From NCBI RefSeq assembly GCF_001429045.1, contig NZ_LMHY01000002.1, positions 1 through 64,000 of the forward strand: DNA of 64,000 nt, in the 5' to 3' direction. This document shows positions 19,393-28,800 of the stretch, piece by piece (the first letter of the stretch is position 1; each line of letters begins with the position of its first letter). The notes under the pieces are model-generated. The model was not told where the DNA came from. It saw only the letters and a list, made by a program, of their open reading frames with translations, and did not search any database. The DNA is from Pseudomonas sp. Root71. GTDB taxonomy: Bacteria > Pseudomonadota > Gammaproteobacteria > Pseudomonadales > Pseudomonadaceae. The position numbers and the translations under genes were made by a program.

Positions 19393-19983
19393 ATGAAAAA
19401 AGTCCTGTTGCTCAATGGCGGCAAAAAATTTGCACACTCCGACGGCCGCTACAACGCCACCCTGCATGAAGCCGCATTGAGCGTGCTGGATCGCGGTGGC
19501 ATGGATGTGAAAACCACTTTCATCGACGAGGGCTATGACATCGCCGAAGAAGTGGCCAAGTTCCTCTGGGCCGACGTGATCATTTACCAGATGCCAGGCT
19601 GGTGGATGGGCGCGCCGTGGACCGTGAAAAAGTACATCGATGAAGTCTTCACCGAGGGCCATGGCAGCCTCTATGCCAGCGACGGTCGCACCCGTTCGGA
19701 CGCGTCGCAGAAGTACGGCAGCGGCGGCCTGATTCACGGCAAGCAATACATGTTGTCGCTGACCTGGAACGCTCCGCAGCAAGCCTTCGACGACCCGAGC
19801 GATTTCTTCGAAGCCAAAGGCGTGGACGCGGTGTACTTCCCGTTCCACAAGGCCAACGAGTTCCTGGGCATGACCGGTTTGCCAACTTTCCTCTGCGTGG
19901 ACGTGATGAAGCGCCCGAACATCGAAGGCGACGTGGCGCGTTATGAGCAGCATTTGGCTGAGGTGTTTGGCCTGAAGGCATGA
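19393..19983 (+). CDS. mdaB: NADPH:quinone reductase MdaB
   Basis: This 196-residue flavodoxin-fold quinone reductase matches MdaB closely: MKKVLLLNGGKKFAHSDGR at the start, then YQMPGWWMGAPWTVKKYID and GGLIHGKQYMLSLTWNAP. MdaB reduces quinones by two electrons and protects against redox cycling. The start at 19393 has only a weak ribosome site. It is transcribed in the same direction as the following LysR gene but separated from it by a REP element. Confidence 0.92.
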   Translation: MKKVLLLNGGKKFAHSDGRYNATLHEAALSVLDRGGMDVKTTFIDEGYDIAEEVAKFLWADVIIYQMPGWWMGAPWTVKKYIDEVFTEGHGSLYASDGRTRSDASQKYGSGGLIHGKQYMLSLTWNAPQQAFDDPSDFFEAKGVDAVYFPFHKANEFLGMTGLPTFLCVDVMKRPNIEGDVARYEQHLAEVFGLKA

Positions 19984-20014
19984 CGCTCGGCTACTATCCG
20001 ATGCAACGGCCAGG

Positions 20015-20086
20015 AAGATCGCAGCCTGCGGCAGCTCCTACGGGTGTACACAAAACCCTGTAGGAGCTGCCGCAGGCTGCGATCTT
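20015..20086. repeat. REP-type inverted repeat (GTAGGAGCTGCCG family)
   Basis: Perfect 27-base arms (20015-20041 and 20060-20086) flank 18 bases. The arms carry CCGCAGG where the copies at 15.5 and 33.6 kb carry CCGAAGG; both arms share the change. Confidence 0.9.
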
Positions 20087-20124
20087 GGCGATTCTTGCCG
20101 CGCCGATTCCAAACGAGGACACAC

Positions 20125-21036
20125 GTGAAAGCCAGATCCGATGAATTGCAGGTTTTCGTCTGCGTGATTGAATGCGGGTCGATTTCCGCGGCGGCCGAGC
20201 AGGTCGGGCAAACGCCTTCGGCGGTCAGTCGTACGCTGTCGCGGCTGGAGGCCAAGCTCGACACCACTTTGATCAATCGCACCACGCGGCGCATGGACCT
20301 GACCGAAGAGGGCAAGTACTTCTTCGAGCACGCCAAGCGCATTCTCGATCAGATGGATGAGCTCGAAGAGCGCCTGTCCTCACGCCAGCAAACGCCGTCC
20401 GGGCGGCTGCGGATCAACGCAGCATCGCCGTTCATGCTGCACGCCATCGTGCCCTACATCGATGAATTTCGCAGGCTTTACCCCGACATCCAGCTCGAAC
20501 TCAACAGCAACGATTTGATCATCGACCTGCTGGAGCAAAGCACCGACATCGCCATCCGCATCGGCACCCTGACCGATTCGACGCTGCATGCCCGCTCCCT
20601 GGGTTGCAGCCCGCTGCACATCGTCGCCAGCCCGGCCTACCTGGAAAAGCACGGCGCACCGCAAGCCGTGGCTGACCTGGCCAACCATACGCTGCTGGGG
20701 TTCACCCAGAACGAAGGCCTCAACCAATGGCCGCTGCGTTATGTGCATGGCGATCGTTGGCCGATCCATGCATCGATCAGCGCCTCCAGCGGCGAGACCA
20801 TCCGCCATCTCGCACTGGACGGCCAGGGCATCGCCAGCCTGTCGCACTTCATGACCATCGAGGACATTCGTGCCGGACGCTTGAAAGTGTTGCTGGCCGA
20901 GTTCAACAGCGGCTATCGCCAGCCGATCAACGCGGTGTACTACCGCAACTCGCAACTGGCCCTGCGGATTCAATGCTTCCTGGACTTTATCCAGGGCAAG
21001 TTGGCCGAATATGCGAGTGCAGATTTCAAGGGCTGA
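20125..21036 (+). CDS. LysR-family regulator
   Basis: This 303-residue LysR protein of the DsdC/YafC-like group has its HTH at about residues 17-40 (ISAAAEQVGQTPSAVSRTLSRLE) and RTTRRMDLTEEG just after. The effector domain has IAIRIGTLTDSTLHARSLG. The GTG start at 20125 (MKARSDELQVF) gives the canonical N terminus. Its target is not evident; the SDR gene 103 bases downstream on the same strand is one candidate and mdaB upstream another. Confidence 0.88.
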   Translation: MKARSDELQVFVCVIECGSISAAAEQVGQTPSAVSRTLSRLEAKLDTTLINRTTRRMDLTEEGKYFFEHAKRILDQMDELEERLSSRQQTPSGRLRINAASPFMLHAIVPYIDEFRRLYPDIQLELNSNDLIIDLLEQSTDIAIRIGTLTDSTLHARSLGCSPLHIVASPAYLEKHGAPQAVADLANHTLLGFTQNEGLNQWPLRYVHGDRWPIHASISASSGETIRHLALDGQGIASLSHFMTIEDIRAGRLKVLLAEFNSGYRQPINAVYYRNSQLALRIQCFLDFIQGKLAEYASADFKG

Positions 21037-21139
21037 TTCGTGATTCCTGCGCAAAAGTGAATTGGGGCGGCAGGGATTTTTCCTCCGGGATCGCTGCCGG
21101 ATACTCCTTGCATCACTTATCCACGCAGGGAGTTTCTCC

Positions 21140-22033
21140 ATGAACGTATTCGTTACCGGTGCCGCCGGTTTTATCGGCGGTTCCATCGCCACGGGCCTGG
21201 TCCAGGCCGGCCACAACGTCACCGGTCTGGTGCGCAGCGCCGAACAAGCCGATGAGCTGCGCGCACTGGGCATCACCCCGGTGATCGGCACCCTCGACGA
21301 CTCCGCCCTGTTGGCCGATCAGGCGCTTGCTGCCGACGCGGTGATCAACGCGGCCAGCAGCGATCATCGTGGCGCGGTGGAGGCCTTGCTCGATGCCTTG
21401 CGCGGTTCCGGCAAAGTGTTTTTGCACACCAGCGGTTCGAGCATCGTCGGTGATGCCTCGGGCGGCAAGTCCAGCGACATCCTCTATTACGAAGACAACC
21501 TGCCGGAACCGACAGTCGACAAGGCGGCGCGCGTGGCCATCGACAATCTGATCCTGGCGGCGGCCATGGACGGGGTGAACTCGGCGGTGATCTGCAACAC
21601 GCTGATCTACGGCCACAGCCTGGGCGTGCATCGCGACAGCGTGCAGCTGCCGCGCCTGCTCAAGCAGGCACGCAAAAGCGGGGTGGTGCGCCATGTCGGC
21701 ACTGGCCGGAACATCTGGTCCAACGTGCACATCGAGGACGTGGTGGCGCTGTACCTGCTGGCGCTGACTGAAAACGTACCGGGCACGTTCTACTTCGTCG
21801 AAAGCGGTGAAGCGTCATTCATCGACATGACCACCGCCATGGCCCAGGCGCTGAACCTGGGCGAACCGCAAGACTGGGCGCTCAAGGACGCGGAAGCCGA
21901 GTGGGGCTATGAAATGGCCAACTATGGCCTGGGTTCCAACAGTCGGGTGCGCGGCAAGCAGGCTCGGGAACTGTTGGGCTGGGTGCCGAAGCGCACGTCG
22001 GTCGTGGAGTGGATTCGCGACGAGATGGTGTGA
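21140..22033 (+). CDS. Extended-SDR / NAD-dependent epimerase-type protein
   Basis: This 297-residue protein has the nucleotide-binding start VTGAAGFIGGSIA (residues 5-17), a glycine pattern typical of extended SDRs. The segment after the SGSSIVGD strand shows no clear YxxxK pair: the expected place reads TVDKAARVAIDN. It may therefore bind NADP without classic SDR chemistry or use other residues. A GGGAG site precedes the ATG. Function is not identifiable beyond the fold. Confidence 0.82.
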   Translation: MNVFVTGAAGFIGGSIATGLVQAGHNVTGLVRSAEQADELRALGITPVIGTLDDSALLADQALAADAVINAASSDHRGAVEALLDALRGSGKVFLHTSGSSIVGDASGGKSSDILYYEDNLPEPTVDKAARVAIDNLILAAAMDGVNSAVICNTLIYGHSLGVHRDSVQLPRLLKQARKSGVVRHVGTGRNIWSNVHIEDVVALYLLALTENVPGTFYFVESGEASFIDMTTAMAQALNLGEPQDWALKDAEAEWGYEMANYGLGSNSRVRGKQARELLGWVPKRTSVVEWIRDEMV

Positions 22034-22058
22034 GTTCGCTTTAGACCGAGTTGCGGCT

Positions 22059-22151
22059 ATCGCGAGCAAGCTCGCTCCCACATTTGATCTGCATAGGGCA
22101 CGGATTTTGTGTTCGACACAGATCCCTTGTGGGAGCGAGCTTGCTCGCGAT
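22059..22151. repeat. REP-type inverted repeat (TGTGGGAGCGAGC family)
   Basis: Perfect 24-base arms (22059-22082 and 22128-22151) with the core TGTGGGAGCGAGCTTGCTCG are separated by 45 bases. It lies between the SDR gene and the SulP transporter. Confidence 0.9.
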
Positions 22152-22243
22152 GGCGTTTGCGCAGGCACAACGACTGGTCGGTCTGACTGCATTTCCGTAA
22201 CATCCGCACACTCTTTTTCGTCTCTCCCTGTGTGCGGTTCCCC

Positions 22244-23689
22244 ATGAAAGCAAAACGTCTACGCGCCGATGTCCTGGCCGGGCTTACCACTTCCTTCGCC
22301 CTGTTGCCCGAGTGCATCGCTTTCGCGCTGGTGGCCCATCTCAATCCGCTGATGGGGCTCTATGGCGCGTTCATCATCTGCACCCTGACCGCGCTGTTCG
22401 GCGGGCGACCGGGCATGGTGTCCGGCGCGGCCGGCTCGATGGCCGTGGTGATCGTCGCGCTGGTGGTGCAACACGGCGTGCAGTACCTGCTGGCCACAGT
22501 GTTGCTGGGCGGGTTGATCATGATGGCGTTCGGACTGCTCAAGCTCGGCAAACTGGTGCGCATGGTGCCGCACCCGGTGATGCTTGGCTTCGTCAACGGC
22601 CTGGCGATCATCATTGCCCTGGCACAACTGGAGCACTTCAAGAGCGGTGAGACCTGGTTGAGCGGTACGCCGCTGTACATGATGCTCGGGCTGGTCGCGG
22701 TGACGATGACGGTTGTCTATGTGCTGCCGCGCCTGACCCGTACGATACCGCCGGCACTGGTGGCGATTCTCGGCGTGGGCCTGGCGGTGTATCTGCTCGG
22801 CCTGCCGACCCGCACCCTGGGCGACATGGCGCACATTGCCGGTGGCTTGCCGACGCTGGCGCTGCCGGACATTGCGTGGAACCTCGACACCCTGCGCATC
22901 ATCGCGCCCTACGCGATCCTGATGGCGCTGGTGGGGTTGCTGGAAACCCTGTTGACCCTGAACCTCACCGACGAAATCACCGAGAGCCGCGGCTATCCGG
23001 ATCGCGAGTGCGTGGCGCTGGGGGCGGCGAACATCGTGTCCGGTGCGTTCGGCGGCATGGGCGGTTGCGCGATGATTGGCCAGACTATGATCAACCTCAG
23101 TTCCGGCGGGCGCGGGCGCTTGTCCGGGATGGTGGCCGGGGTGTCGATCCTGTTGTTCATCCTGTTTCTGTCGCCGCTGATCGAGCGCATTCCATTGGCC
23201 GCGTTGGTCGGGGTGATGTTCGTGGTGGCGCAACAGACCTTCGCCTGGGCTTCGCTGCGGGTGATGAACAAGGTCCCGCTGAACGATGCGCTGGTGATCA
23301 TCGCGGTGACGGTGATTACCGTTTTCACCGATCTGGCCATCGCGGTGCTCTGCGGCATCATCATTGCGGCGCTGAACTTTGCCTGGCAGCAGGCGCGTCA
23401 GCTGTATGCCGACAGTCATCTGGAAACCGACGGCAGTAAGCTGTACCGGGTGCATGGCACGCTGTTCTTCGCCTCGACCACACCCTTTCTCAATCAGTTC
23501 GATCCGGCCAATGACCCGGCGCAGGTGACACTTGATTGCCAGCACCTGAGTTTTGTCGACTACTCGGCCATCGCCGCGCTGGGCACCTTGCGCGAGCGTT
23601 ATAACAAGGCCGGCAAGCACTTGCGGGTGCTGCATTTGTCCGAACGCTGCAAGAAATTGCTCAAGCGCGCCCGGATGCAACACGACTGA
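22244..23689 (+). CDS. SulP-family anion transporter with STAS domain
   Basis: This 481-residue transporter has 10-12 hydrophobic segments, the SulP signature near the start (ADVLAGLTTSFALLPECIAFAL) and a C-terminal STAS domain (about 390-480: VTLDCQHLSFVDYSAIAALGTL). SulP proteins carry sulfate, bicarbonate or other anions; the substrate cannot be told from sequence. The start at 22244 follows an in-frame GTG at 22232 and has no strong ribosome site. It is followed by a terminator, so it seems to be a single-gene unit. Confidence 0.9.
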   Translation: MKAKRLRADVLAGLTTSFALLPECIAFALVAHLNPLMGLYGAFIICTLTALFGGRPGMVSGAAGSMAVVIVALVVQHGVQYLLATVLLGGLIMMAFGLLKLGKLVRMVPHPVMLGFVNGLAIIIALAQLEHFKSGETWLSGTPLYMMLGLVAVTMTVVYVLPRLTRTIPPALVAILGVGLAVYLLGLPTRTLGDMAHIAGGLPTLALPDIAWNLDTLRIIAPYAILMALVGLLETLLTLNLTDEITESRGYPDRECVALGAANIVSGAFGGMGGCAMIGQTMINLSSGGRGRLSGMVAGVSILLFILFLSPLIERIPLAALVGVMFVVAQQTFAWASLRVMNKVPLNDALVIIAVTVITVFTDLAIAVLCGIIIAALNFAWQQARQLYADSHLETDGSKLYRVHGTLFFASTTPFLNQFDPANDPAQVTLDCQHLSFVDYSAIAALGTLRERYNKAGKHLRVLHLSERCKKLLKRARMQHD

Positions 23690-23698
23690 AATCAAACA

Positions 23699-23730
23699 GG
23701 CAGGCGCGATGAAAATCCGCCTGCCCGATT
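23699..23730 (+). terminator. Probable terminator after the SulP gene
   Basis: GGCAGGCG (23699-23706) and CGCCTGCC (23718-23725) form an 8-bp stem with an 11-base loop, followed by CGATTTT. It lies 10 bases after the stop codon. Confidence 0.75.
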
Positions 23731-23782
23731 TTCATTATTTGCGACAACTCATACCTCTTTGCGACACGCCTTACCTCTGTAC

Positions 23783-23795
23783 GAAAATTACTTTC
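23783..23795. promoter_or_regulatory. Candidate RpiR-type operator
   Basis: GAAAATTACTTTC is an imperfect inverted repeat (GAAA/TTTC arms) 79 bases before the GntP start codon. RpiR/MurR operators are often of this A/T-centred form. The link to the RpiR gene downstream is inference only. Confidence 0.3.
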
Positions 23796-23874
23796 ACCTC
23801 GTTTGAAAATCGCCTGCCGAAATGTTTTAAGAGTTTCACAAATATTTCGACGTGACCCTCTCGAGGAGTACCGC

Positions 23875-25224
23875 ATGACCCTGTCCTTCGGCTATTGGCT
23901 GCTGGTGTATGCCGCCATCGCCATCATCGCTCTGATCGTTCTGATCGCTCGCTACCGGCTCAACCCGTTCATTGTCATCACCCTGATTTCCATCGGCCTG
24001 GCGCTGGTGGCGGGCATGCCGCCGTCCGGTGTGGTGGGGGCGTACGAGGCCGGGGTCGGCAAGACCCTGGGGCACATCGCGCTGGTGGTGGCGCTGGGCA
24101 CCATGCTCGGCAAAATGATGGCCGAGTCCGGCGGCGCCGAGCAGGTGGCGCGGACCATGATCGACCGTTTCGGCGAGAAGAACGCGCACTGGGCGATGGT
24201 GTGCATCGCGTTTCTGGTGGGGCTGCCGCTGTTCTTCGAAGTCGGTTTCGTCTTGCTGGTGCCGATTGCCTTTACCGTGGCGCGGCGCGTGGGCGTCTCG
24301 ATCCTGATGGTCGGCTTGCCGATGGTTGCCGGGCTGTCGGTGGTGCATGCGCTGGTACCGCCGCACCCGGCGGCGATGCTGGCGGTGCAGGTGTATCAGG
24401 CATCGGTGGGGCAGACCTTGATGTACGCGATCCTGATCGGCATTCCGACCGCGATCATCGCCGGTCCCCTGTACGCCAAGTTCATCGTGCCGCGCATTCA
24501 GTTGCCGGCGGAAAACCCGCTGGAACGCCAGTTTCTTGAGCGTGAACCGCGCGACAGCCTGCCGGGCTTCGGCATCACCATGGCGACCATCCTGTTGCCG
24601 GTGGTGCTGATGCTGATCGGCGGCTGGGCCAACCTGATTTCCACGCCGGGCACCGGTTTCAACCAGTTCCTGCTGTTCATCGGCAACTCGGTGATCGCGC
24701 TGTTGCTGGCCACATTGCTGAGTTTCTGGACCCTCGGCCTGGCCCAGGGCTTCAACCGCGAGTCGATCCTCAAGTTCACCAACGAATGCCTGGCGCCGAC
24801 CGCCAGCATCACGTTGCTGGTGGGCGCCGGCGGTGGCTTGAACCGGATTCTGGTGGACGCCGGCGTCACCGACCAGATCGTCGGCCTGGCCCACGAGTTT
24901 CATTTGTCGCCGCTGTTGATGGGCTGGCTGTTTGCCGCGCTGATGCGCATCGCCACCGGTTCTGCCACTGTGGCCATGACCACCGCTTCAGGTGTGGTCG
25001 CGCCAGTGGCCATTGGTCTGGGTTATCCCCATCCAGAGCTGCTGGTGCTGGCGACTGGCGCCGGGTCGGTTATCTTTTCCCACGTCAATGACGGCGGTTT
25101 CTGGTTGATCAAGGAATACTTCAACATGACCGTTACCCAAACCTTCAAGACCTGGACCGTGCTCGAGACGTTGATCTCGGTCGTTGCCTTCGGCCTGACC
25201 GTTGGCCTTTCTTATCTGATTTAG
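23875..25224 (+). CDS. GntP-family permease
   Basis: This 449-residue membrane protein of the gluconate:H+ symporter family has about 12-14 hydrophobic segments. Family segments include LGKMMAESGGAEQVARTMIDRFG, VPPHPAAM and the late LPLFFEVGFVLL region. A GAGGAG site precedes the start at 23875. It heads an operon with an RpiR regulator and an N-acyl-D-amino-acid deacylase, so the natural substrate is more likely an N-acyl-D-amino acid or a related carboxylate than gluconate (inference from context). Confidence 0.9.
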   Translation: MTLSFGYWLLVYAAIAIIALIVLIARYRLNPFIVITLISIGLALVAGMPPSGVVGAYEAGVGKTLGHIALVVALGTMLGKMMAESGGAEQVARTMIDRFGEKNAHWAMVCIAFLVGLPLFFEVGFVLLVPIAFTVARRVGVSILMVGLPMVAGLSVVHALVPPHPAAMLAVQVYQASVGQTLMYAILIGIPTAIIAGPLYAKFIVPRIQLPAENPLERQFLEREPRDSLPGFGITMATILLPVVLMLIGGWANLISTPGTGFNQFLLFIGNSVIALLLATLLSFWTLGLAQGFNRESILKFTNECLAPTASITLLVGAGGGLNRILVDAGVTDQIVGLAHEFHLSPLLMGWLFAALMRIATGSATVAMTTASGVVAPVAIGLGYPHPELLVLATGAGSVIFSHVNDGGFWLIKEYFNMTVTQTFKTWTVLETLISVVAFGLTVGLSYLI

Positions 25225-25238
25225 CCGGAGCCACTTGC

Positions 25239-26099
25239 ATGGACATCCTCTACCAGATCCGCGCCCGTCAGGACTCCTTCAGCGCCGGTGAAGGACGTAT
25301 CGCTCGCCTGATGCTCGACGACGTAGGATTTGCCGCCTCCGCCAGCCTCGATGAGCTGGCGCTGCGGGCGGAGGTCAGCAGCGCCACGCTGTCGCGCTTC
25401 GCTCGCACGGTCGGCTGTAAGGACCTGCGTGACCTGCGCTTGCAACTGGCCCAGGCCAGCGGCGTCGGCAGCCGCTTTCTCGACCCGGCGGGCACGCCCG
25501 AGCAGTCGGCGTTCTACGGGCAGATCGTGGGCGACATCGAGTCGACTTTGCGCCAGCACCTGGCCGCGTTCGATGAGTCGCGTTTCGCCGATGCGGTGAA
25601 GCTGCTGGGCAAGGCGCGGATGATTCACGCTTTCGGCATGGGCGGTTGCTCGACCCTGTGCAGCGATGAACTGCAAGTGCGCCTGGTACGCCTCGGCTAT
25701 CCGATTGCGGTGTGCCACGATGCGGTGATGATGCGCGTCACCGCCGCCAGCCTCAGCGCTGAACACGTGGTGATTGTCTGCTCGCTGACCGGGATCACCC
25801 CGGAGCTGATTGAAACGGTGGAGCTGGCGCGCAACTACGGCGCACGCATTCTGGCCATCACCCGGGCCGATTCGCCGCTGGCGCAGTTGGCCGACATCGT
25901 CCTGCCCCTGCAAAGCGCCGAAACCTCGTTCATCTACAAACCCACGGCGGCGCGCTACGGCATGCTGCTGGCCATCGACGTGCTCGCCACCGAGCTGGCG
26001 CTGGCCAATCCTGAAGACAATCAAGAACGTCTGCGGCGGATCAAACTCGCCCTCGACGAATACCGCGGCGGCGACGATCACTTGCCGCTGGGAGACTGA
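25239..26099 (+). CDS. RpiR/MurR-family regulator (HTH plus SIS domain)
   Basis: This 286-residue regulator has an N-terminal HTH_6 domain (LDELALRAEVSSATLSRFARTVG, about 37-60) and a C-terminal SIS domain (about 120-250: MIHAFGMGGCSTLCSDELQVRL). SIS domains bind phosphosugars in most relatives. It is the middle gene of the permease-regulator-deacylase operon, 14 bases after the permease and one base before the deacylase. A GGAG site precedes the start. Confidence 0.92.
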   Translation: MDILYQIRARQDSFSAGEGRIARLMLDDVGFAASASLDELALRAEVSSATLSRFARTVGCKDLRDLRLQLAQASGVGSRFLDPAGTPEQSAFYGQIVGDIESTLRQHLAAFDESRFADAVKLLGKARMIHAFGMGGCSTLCSDELQVRLVRLGYPIAVCHDAVMMRVTAASLSAEHVVIVCSLTGITPELIETVELARNYGARILAITRADSPLAQLADIVLPLQSAETSFIYKPTAARYGMLLAIDVLATELALANPEDNQERLRRIKLALDEYRGGDDHLPLGD

Positions 26100-26100
26100 C

Positions 26101-27558
26101 ATGCAGTACGACACGCTGATTCGCAACGCCCTGATCATCGACGGCAGCAACAGCCCCGGATACCCCGCCGACGTGGCCATTCTCAACGGGCGCATCGAGC
26201 GTATCGGCGACTTGCGCGATGCCCGTGCCAGCGAGGAAATCGACGCGCAGGGCCATGTGCTGGCGCCGGGTTTCATCGACGTGCACACCCATGACGACAC
26301 CGTGGTGATCCGTCAGCCGCAGATGCTGCCCAAGCTCAGCCAGGGCGTGACCACGGTCATTGTCGGCAACTGCGGGATCAGCGCGTCACCGGTGATTTTG
26401 CGCGGCGATCCGCCGGACCCGATGAACCTGCTGGGCACGGCCGCTGCGTTCGTTTACCCGACCTTCGGCGACTACCGCGCGGCCGTCGAAGCGGCGAACA
26501 CCACGCTGAACGTTGCCGCACTGGTCGGCCATACGGCGTTGCGCAGCAATCATCTGGACGACCTGTTCCGCACCGCCACGGCGGATGAAATCAGCGCGAT
26601 GCGCGAGCAATTGCGCGAAAGCCTGGAGGCCGGCGCCTTGGGCCTGTCCACTGGCCTTGCCTATGCCAGCGCCTACTCGGCATCCACCGATGAAGTGATG
26701 CAACTGACCGAAGAATTGACCGCCTTCGGGGCGGTCTACACTACCCATTTGCGCAGCGAATTCGAACCGGTGCTGGAGGCCATGGACGAGGCGTTCAAGA
26801 TCGGCCGCCATGCGCAAAGCCCGGTGATCATTTCCCACCTCAAATGCGCCGGCGCCGGTAACTGGGGGCGCAGTCCGCAGCTGCTGGCGTCCCTCGAACA
26901 GGCGGCGAAAACCCACCCGGTGGGTTGCGATTGTTATCCGTATGCGGCGAGCTCTTCGACCCTGGACCTCAAGCAGGTGACCGATGCCCATCGCATCACC
27001 ATCACCTGGTCGACGCCGCACCCGGAAATGGGCGGCCGCGACCTGATGGACATCGCCGCCGAATGGAATGTGCCGTTGCTGGAGGCCGCTCGCCAACTGC
27101 AACCGGCCGGTGCGGTGTACTACGGCATGGATGAGGCGGATGTCCGCAGAATCCTCGCGCATCCGCTGTCGATGGTCGGCTCCGACGGCTTGCCGGAAGA
27201 TCCGTTTCCGCACCCACGGTTGTGGGGCGCATTCCCTCGGGTGCTCGGACATTTCAGCCGTGACGTAGGACTGTTCCCGCTGCACACCGCCGTGCACAAA
27301 ATGACCGGGTTGTCGGCGGCACGCTTCGGTTTGAAGGGGCGCGGTGAAATACGCGAAGGCCATTGGGCTGACCTGGTGTTGTTCGATCCGGCGACCATCC
27401 GTGATGTCGCCGATTTCAACGATCCGCAGCGGGCGGCGCAAGGCATCGAAGGGGTATGGGTCAACGGTGTGTTGAGCTACCGCGATGGCCAGGCCAACGG
27501 GCGCAGGGAAGGGCGGTTCCTGGCCCGGGAAGGGGATTTGCGCACGGGTTTTCAGTGA
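26101..27558 (+). CDS. N-acyl-D-amino-acid deacylase
   Basis: This 485-residue metal-dependent amidohydrolase has the same length as characterised D-aminoacylases. It shows the metal motif HTH at residues 62-64 (GFIDVHTHDD), the metal-binding Cys C90 in VGNCGIS that marks this family, the HLKCAG segment and the late SDGLPEDPFPHPR loop. It hydrolyses N-acyl-D-amino acids to D-amino acids. Its ribosome site lies inside the end of the RpiR gene. It is the last gene of the operon and convergent with the AraC gene. Confidence 0.92.
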   Translation: MQYDTLIRNALIIDGSNSPGYPADVAILNGRIERIGDLRDARASEEIDAQGHVLAPGFIDVHTHDDTVVIRQPQMLPKLSQGVTTVIVGNCGISASPVILRGDPPDPMNLLGTAAAFVYPTFGDYRAAVEAANTTLNVAALVGHTALRSNHLDDLFRTATADEISAMREQLRESLEAGALGLSTGLAYASAYSASTDEVMQLTEELTAFGAVYTTHLRSEFEPVLEAMDEAFKIGRHAQSPVIISHLKCAGAGNWGRSPQLLASLEQAAKTHPVGCDCYPYAASSSTLDLKQVTDAHRITITWSTPHPEMGGRDLMDIAAEWNVPLLEAARQLQPAGAVYYGMDEADVRRILAHPLSMVGSDGLPEDPFPHPRLWGAFPRVLGHFSRDVGLFPLHTAVHKMTGLSAARFGLKGRGEIREGHWADLVLFDPATIRDVADFNDPQRAAQGIEGVWVNGVLSYRDGQANGRREGRFLAREGDLRTGFQ

Positions 27559-27573
27559 GTTTCGAGGACTGCG

Positions 27574-28590
27574 TCAAACCCGGTGGGTTTGGCGAAACTC
27601 ACCCGGCGGCATCCCGCGCCGGCTTTTGAAAGTGCGGTGAAACGAGCGGGGTTCGGTGAAACCCAGGTACTGGGCGATGTCCTGGATCGGCAGGGTGCTG
27701 TTGAGCAGGTAATGCTCGGCCAGCTCCTGGCGCAGGTCATCGAGGATCTGCTGGTACGACGTACCGGCCAGATGCAGTTGGCGTTGCAGCGTGCGCACTG
27801 ACACGGCGAGATGCTCGGCCACCTGCTCTTTGCGGGGCAGGCCTTCCTTGAGCAACTTTCGCAGGATGCTTTTGACCCGCTGTTCCAGCGACGCGTCCTC
27901 CAGAGTGGCCATCAATCCCTGGGCATGTTCTTCCAGCGTGCGCAGCAATTGCGCATCGGCCTGGCGCAATGGCAACTGCAAATACGGCAACGGGACAATC
28001 AGCGCCGAATAAGGCTGGTCGAACAGTACCGGGCAGTCGAAGAACTGCTCGTACTCGGCCAGCGTCGTGTCGGCGGGGCAGGCATGTTCCAGCCAGACGG
28101 CGGCCGGCGACATCTGCGTGTCGGCGATCCAGCGCGCGTATTGCAGCCAGGAACCGAGCACGTTTTCCACCAGGTGCCGGCGAATTCGCGGGCGCTGATG
28201 GCGGCATGTCCAGATCAGGTGCACCTCGCTGCCTTGCACCTCGGCGCGGCTGACGCCCATGTCTCCCACCAGTTTCTCGAACGGCATGATGCGGCTCATG
28301 GCGTCGCCCAGTGTCGCGCAGTTCATGGTGATGTAGCCCAGCACGCTCCAGGAGTTGGGCAACACGAACCGCGCGGCGTTGAGACCGAACAACGCATCGC
28401 CCGAGTGTTCGCAGAAGTAATCGAGCAGCCGTTCGTGGGCCTCACCCGGCAACCGCAGGCTGTTGTCACTCAACTGCTGTGCCTGCAACCCGGCAGCCGC
28501 CAACGCAGGCTCGATGGCCATGCCCAGTTGTTCGGCATGACGCAGGTATTTGAGCAGCGGCGGAACTGAAGTGAAGCCCAGGGATTGCAT
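27574..28590 (-). CDS. AraC-family regulator (OruR/Arabinose_bd type)
   Basis: This 338-residue AraC regulator has a long N-terminal domain of the OruR/ArgR-like group (PLLKYLRHAEQLGMAIEPALAAAG opening) and a C-terminal double HTH (LAVSVRTLQRQLHLAG; IQDIAQYLGFTEPRSFHRTFK). The start MQSLGFTSV at 28590 has an AAAGGAA site; the longer in-frame start adds 61 unrelated residues. It is divergent from the AGPS-like gene with a 210-base gap, so it probably controls the lipid/glycerol operon to its right. Confidence 0.9.
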   Translation of the reverse strand: MQSLGFTSVPPLLKYLRHAEQLGMAIEPALAAAGLQAQQLSDNSLRLPGEAHERLLDYFCEHSGDALFGLNAARFVLPNSWSVLGYITMNCATLGDAMSRIMPFEKLVGDMGVSRAEVQGSEVHLIWTCRHQRPRIRRHLVENVLGSWLQYARWIADTQMSPAAVWLEHACPADTTLAEYEQFFDCPVLFDQPYSALIVPLPYLQLPLRQADAQLLRTLEEHAQGLMATLEDASLEQRVKSILRKLLKEGLPRKEQVAEHLAVSVRTLQRQLHLAGTSYQQILDDLRQELAEHYLLNSTLPIQDIAQYLGFTEPRSFHRTFKSRRGMPPGEFRQTHRV

Positions 28591-28800
28591 GATCGTATTC
28601 CTTTGATCAAGGCCCGCGTGCGCGGATGAATGCCCTGAAAGGTAATTTGAAACCACGGCTAAAGTAAATGGCTGACGCCTGCGCGACGTTTGACTCAATT
28701 GGCTACTCGAACTGGCCCGATGCGACCGTGACACTTTCGGGCGGCTGACTAGTATGGGGGCCTGAAATATCACTGATCAGAACCGCAAAAGGACACACGC

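Noticed and set aside
22244-23689. SulP transporter as the sulfate importer of the sulfation cassette
   Set aside because: It is 24 kb away, in its own transcription unit, and SulP substrates are diverse.
22259-23695. 478-codon minus-strand frame opposite the SulP gene
   Set aside because: Composition is extremely rich in His, Gln and Arg with no domain; it mirrors the hydrophobic codons of the transporter.
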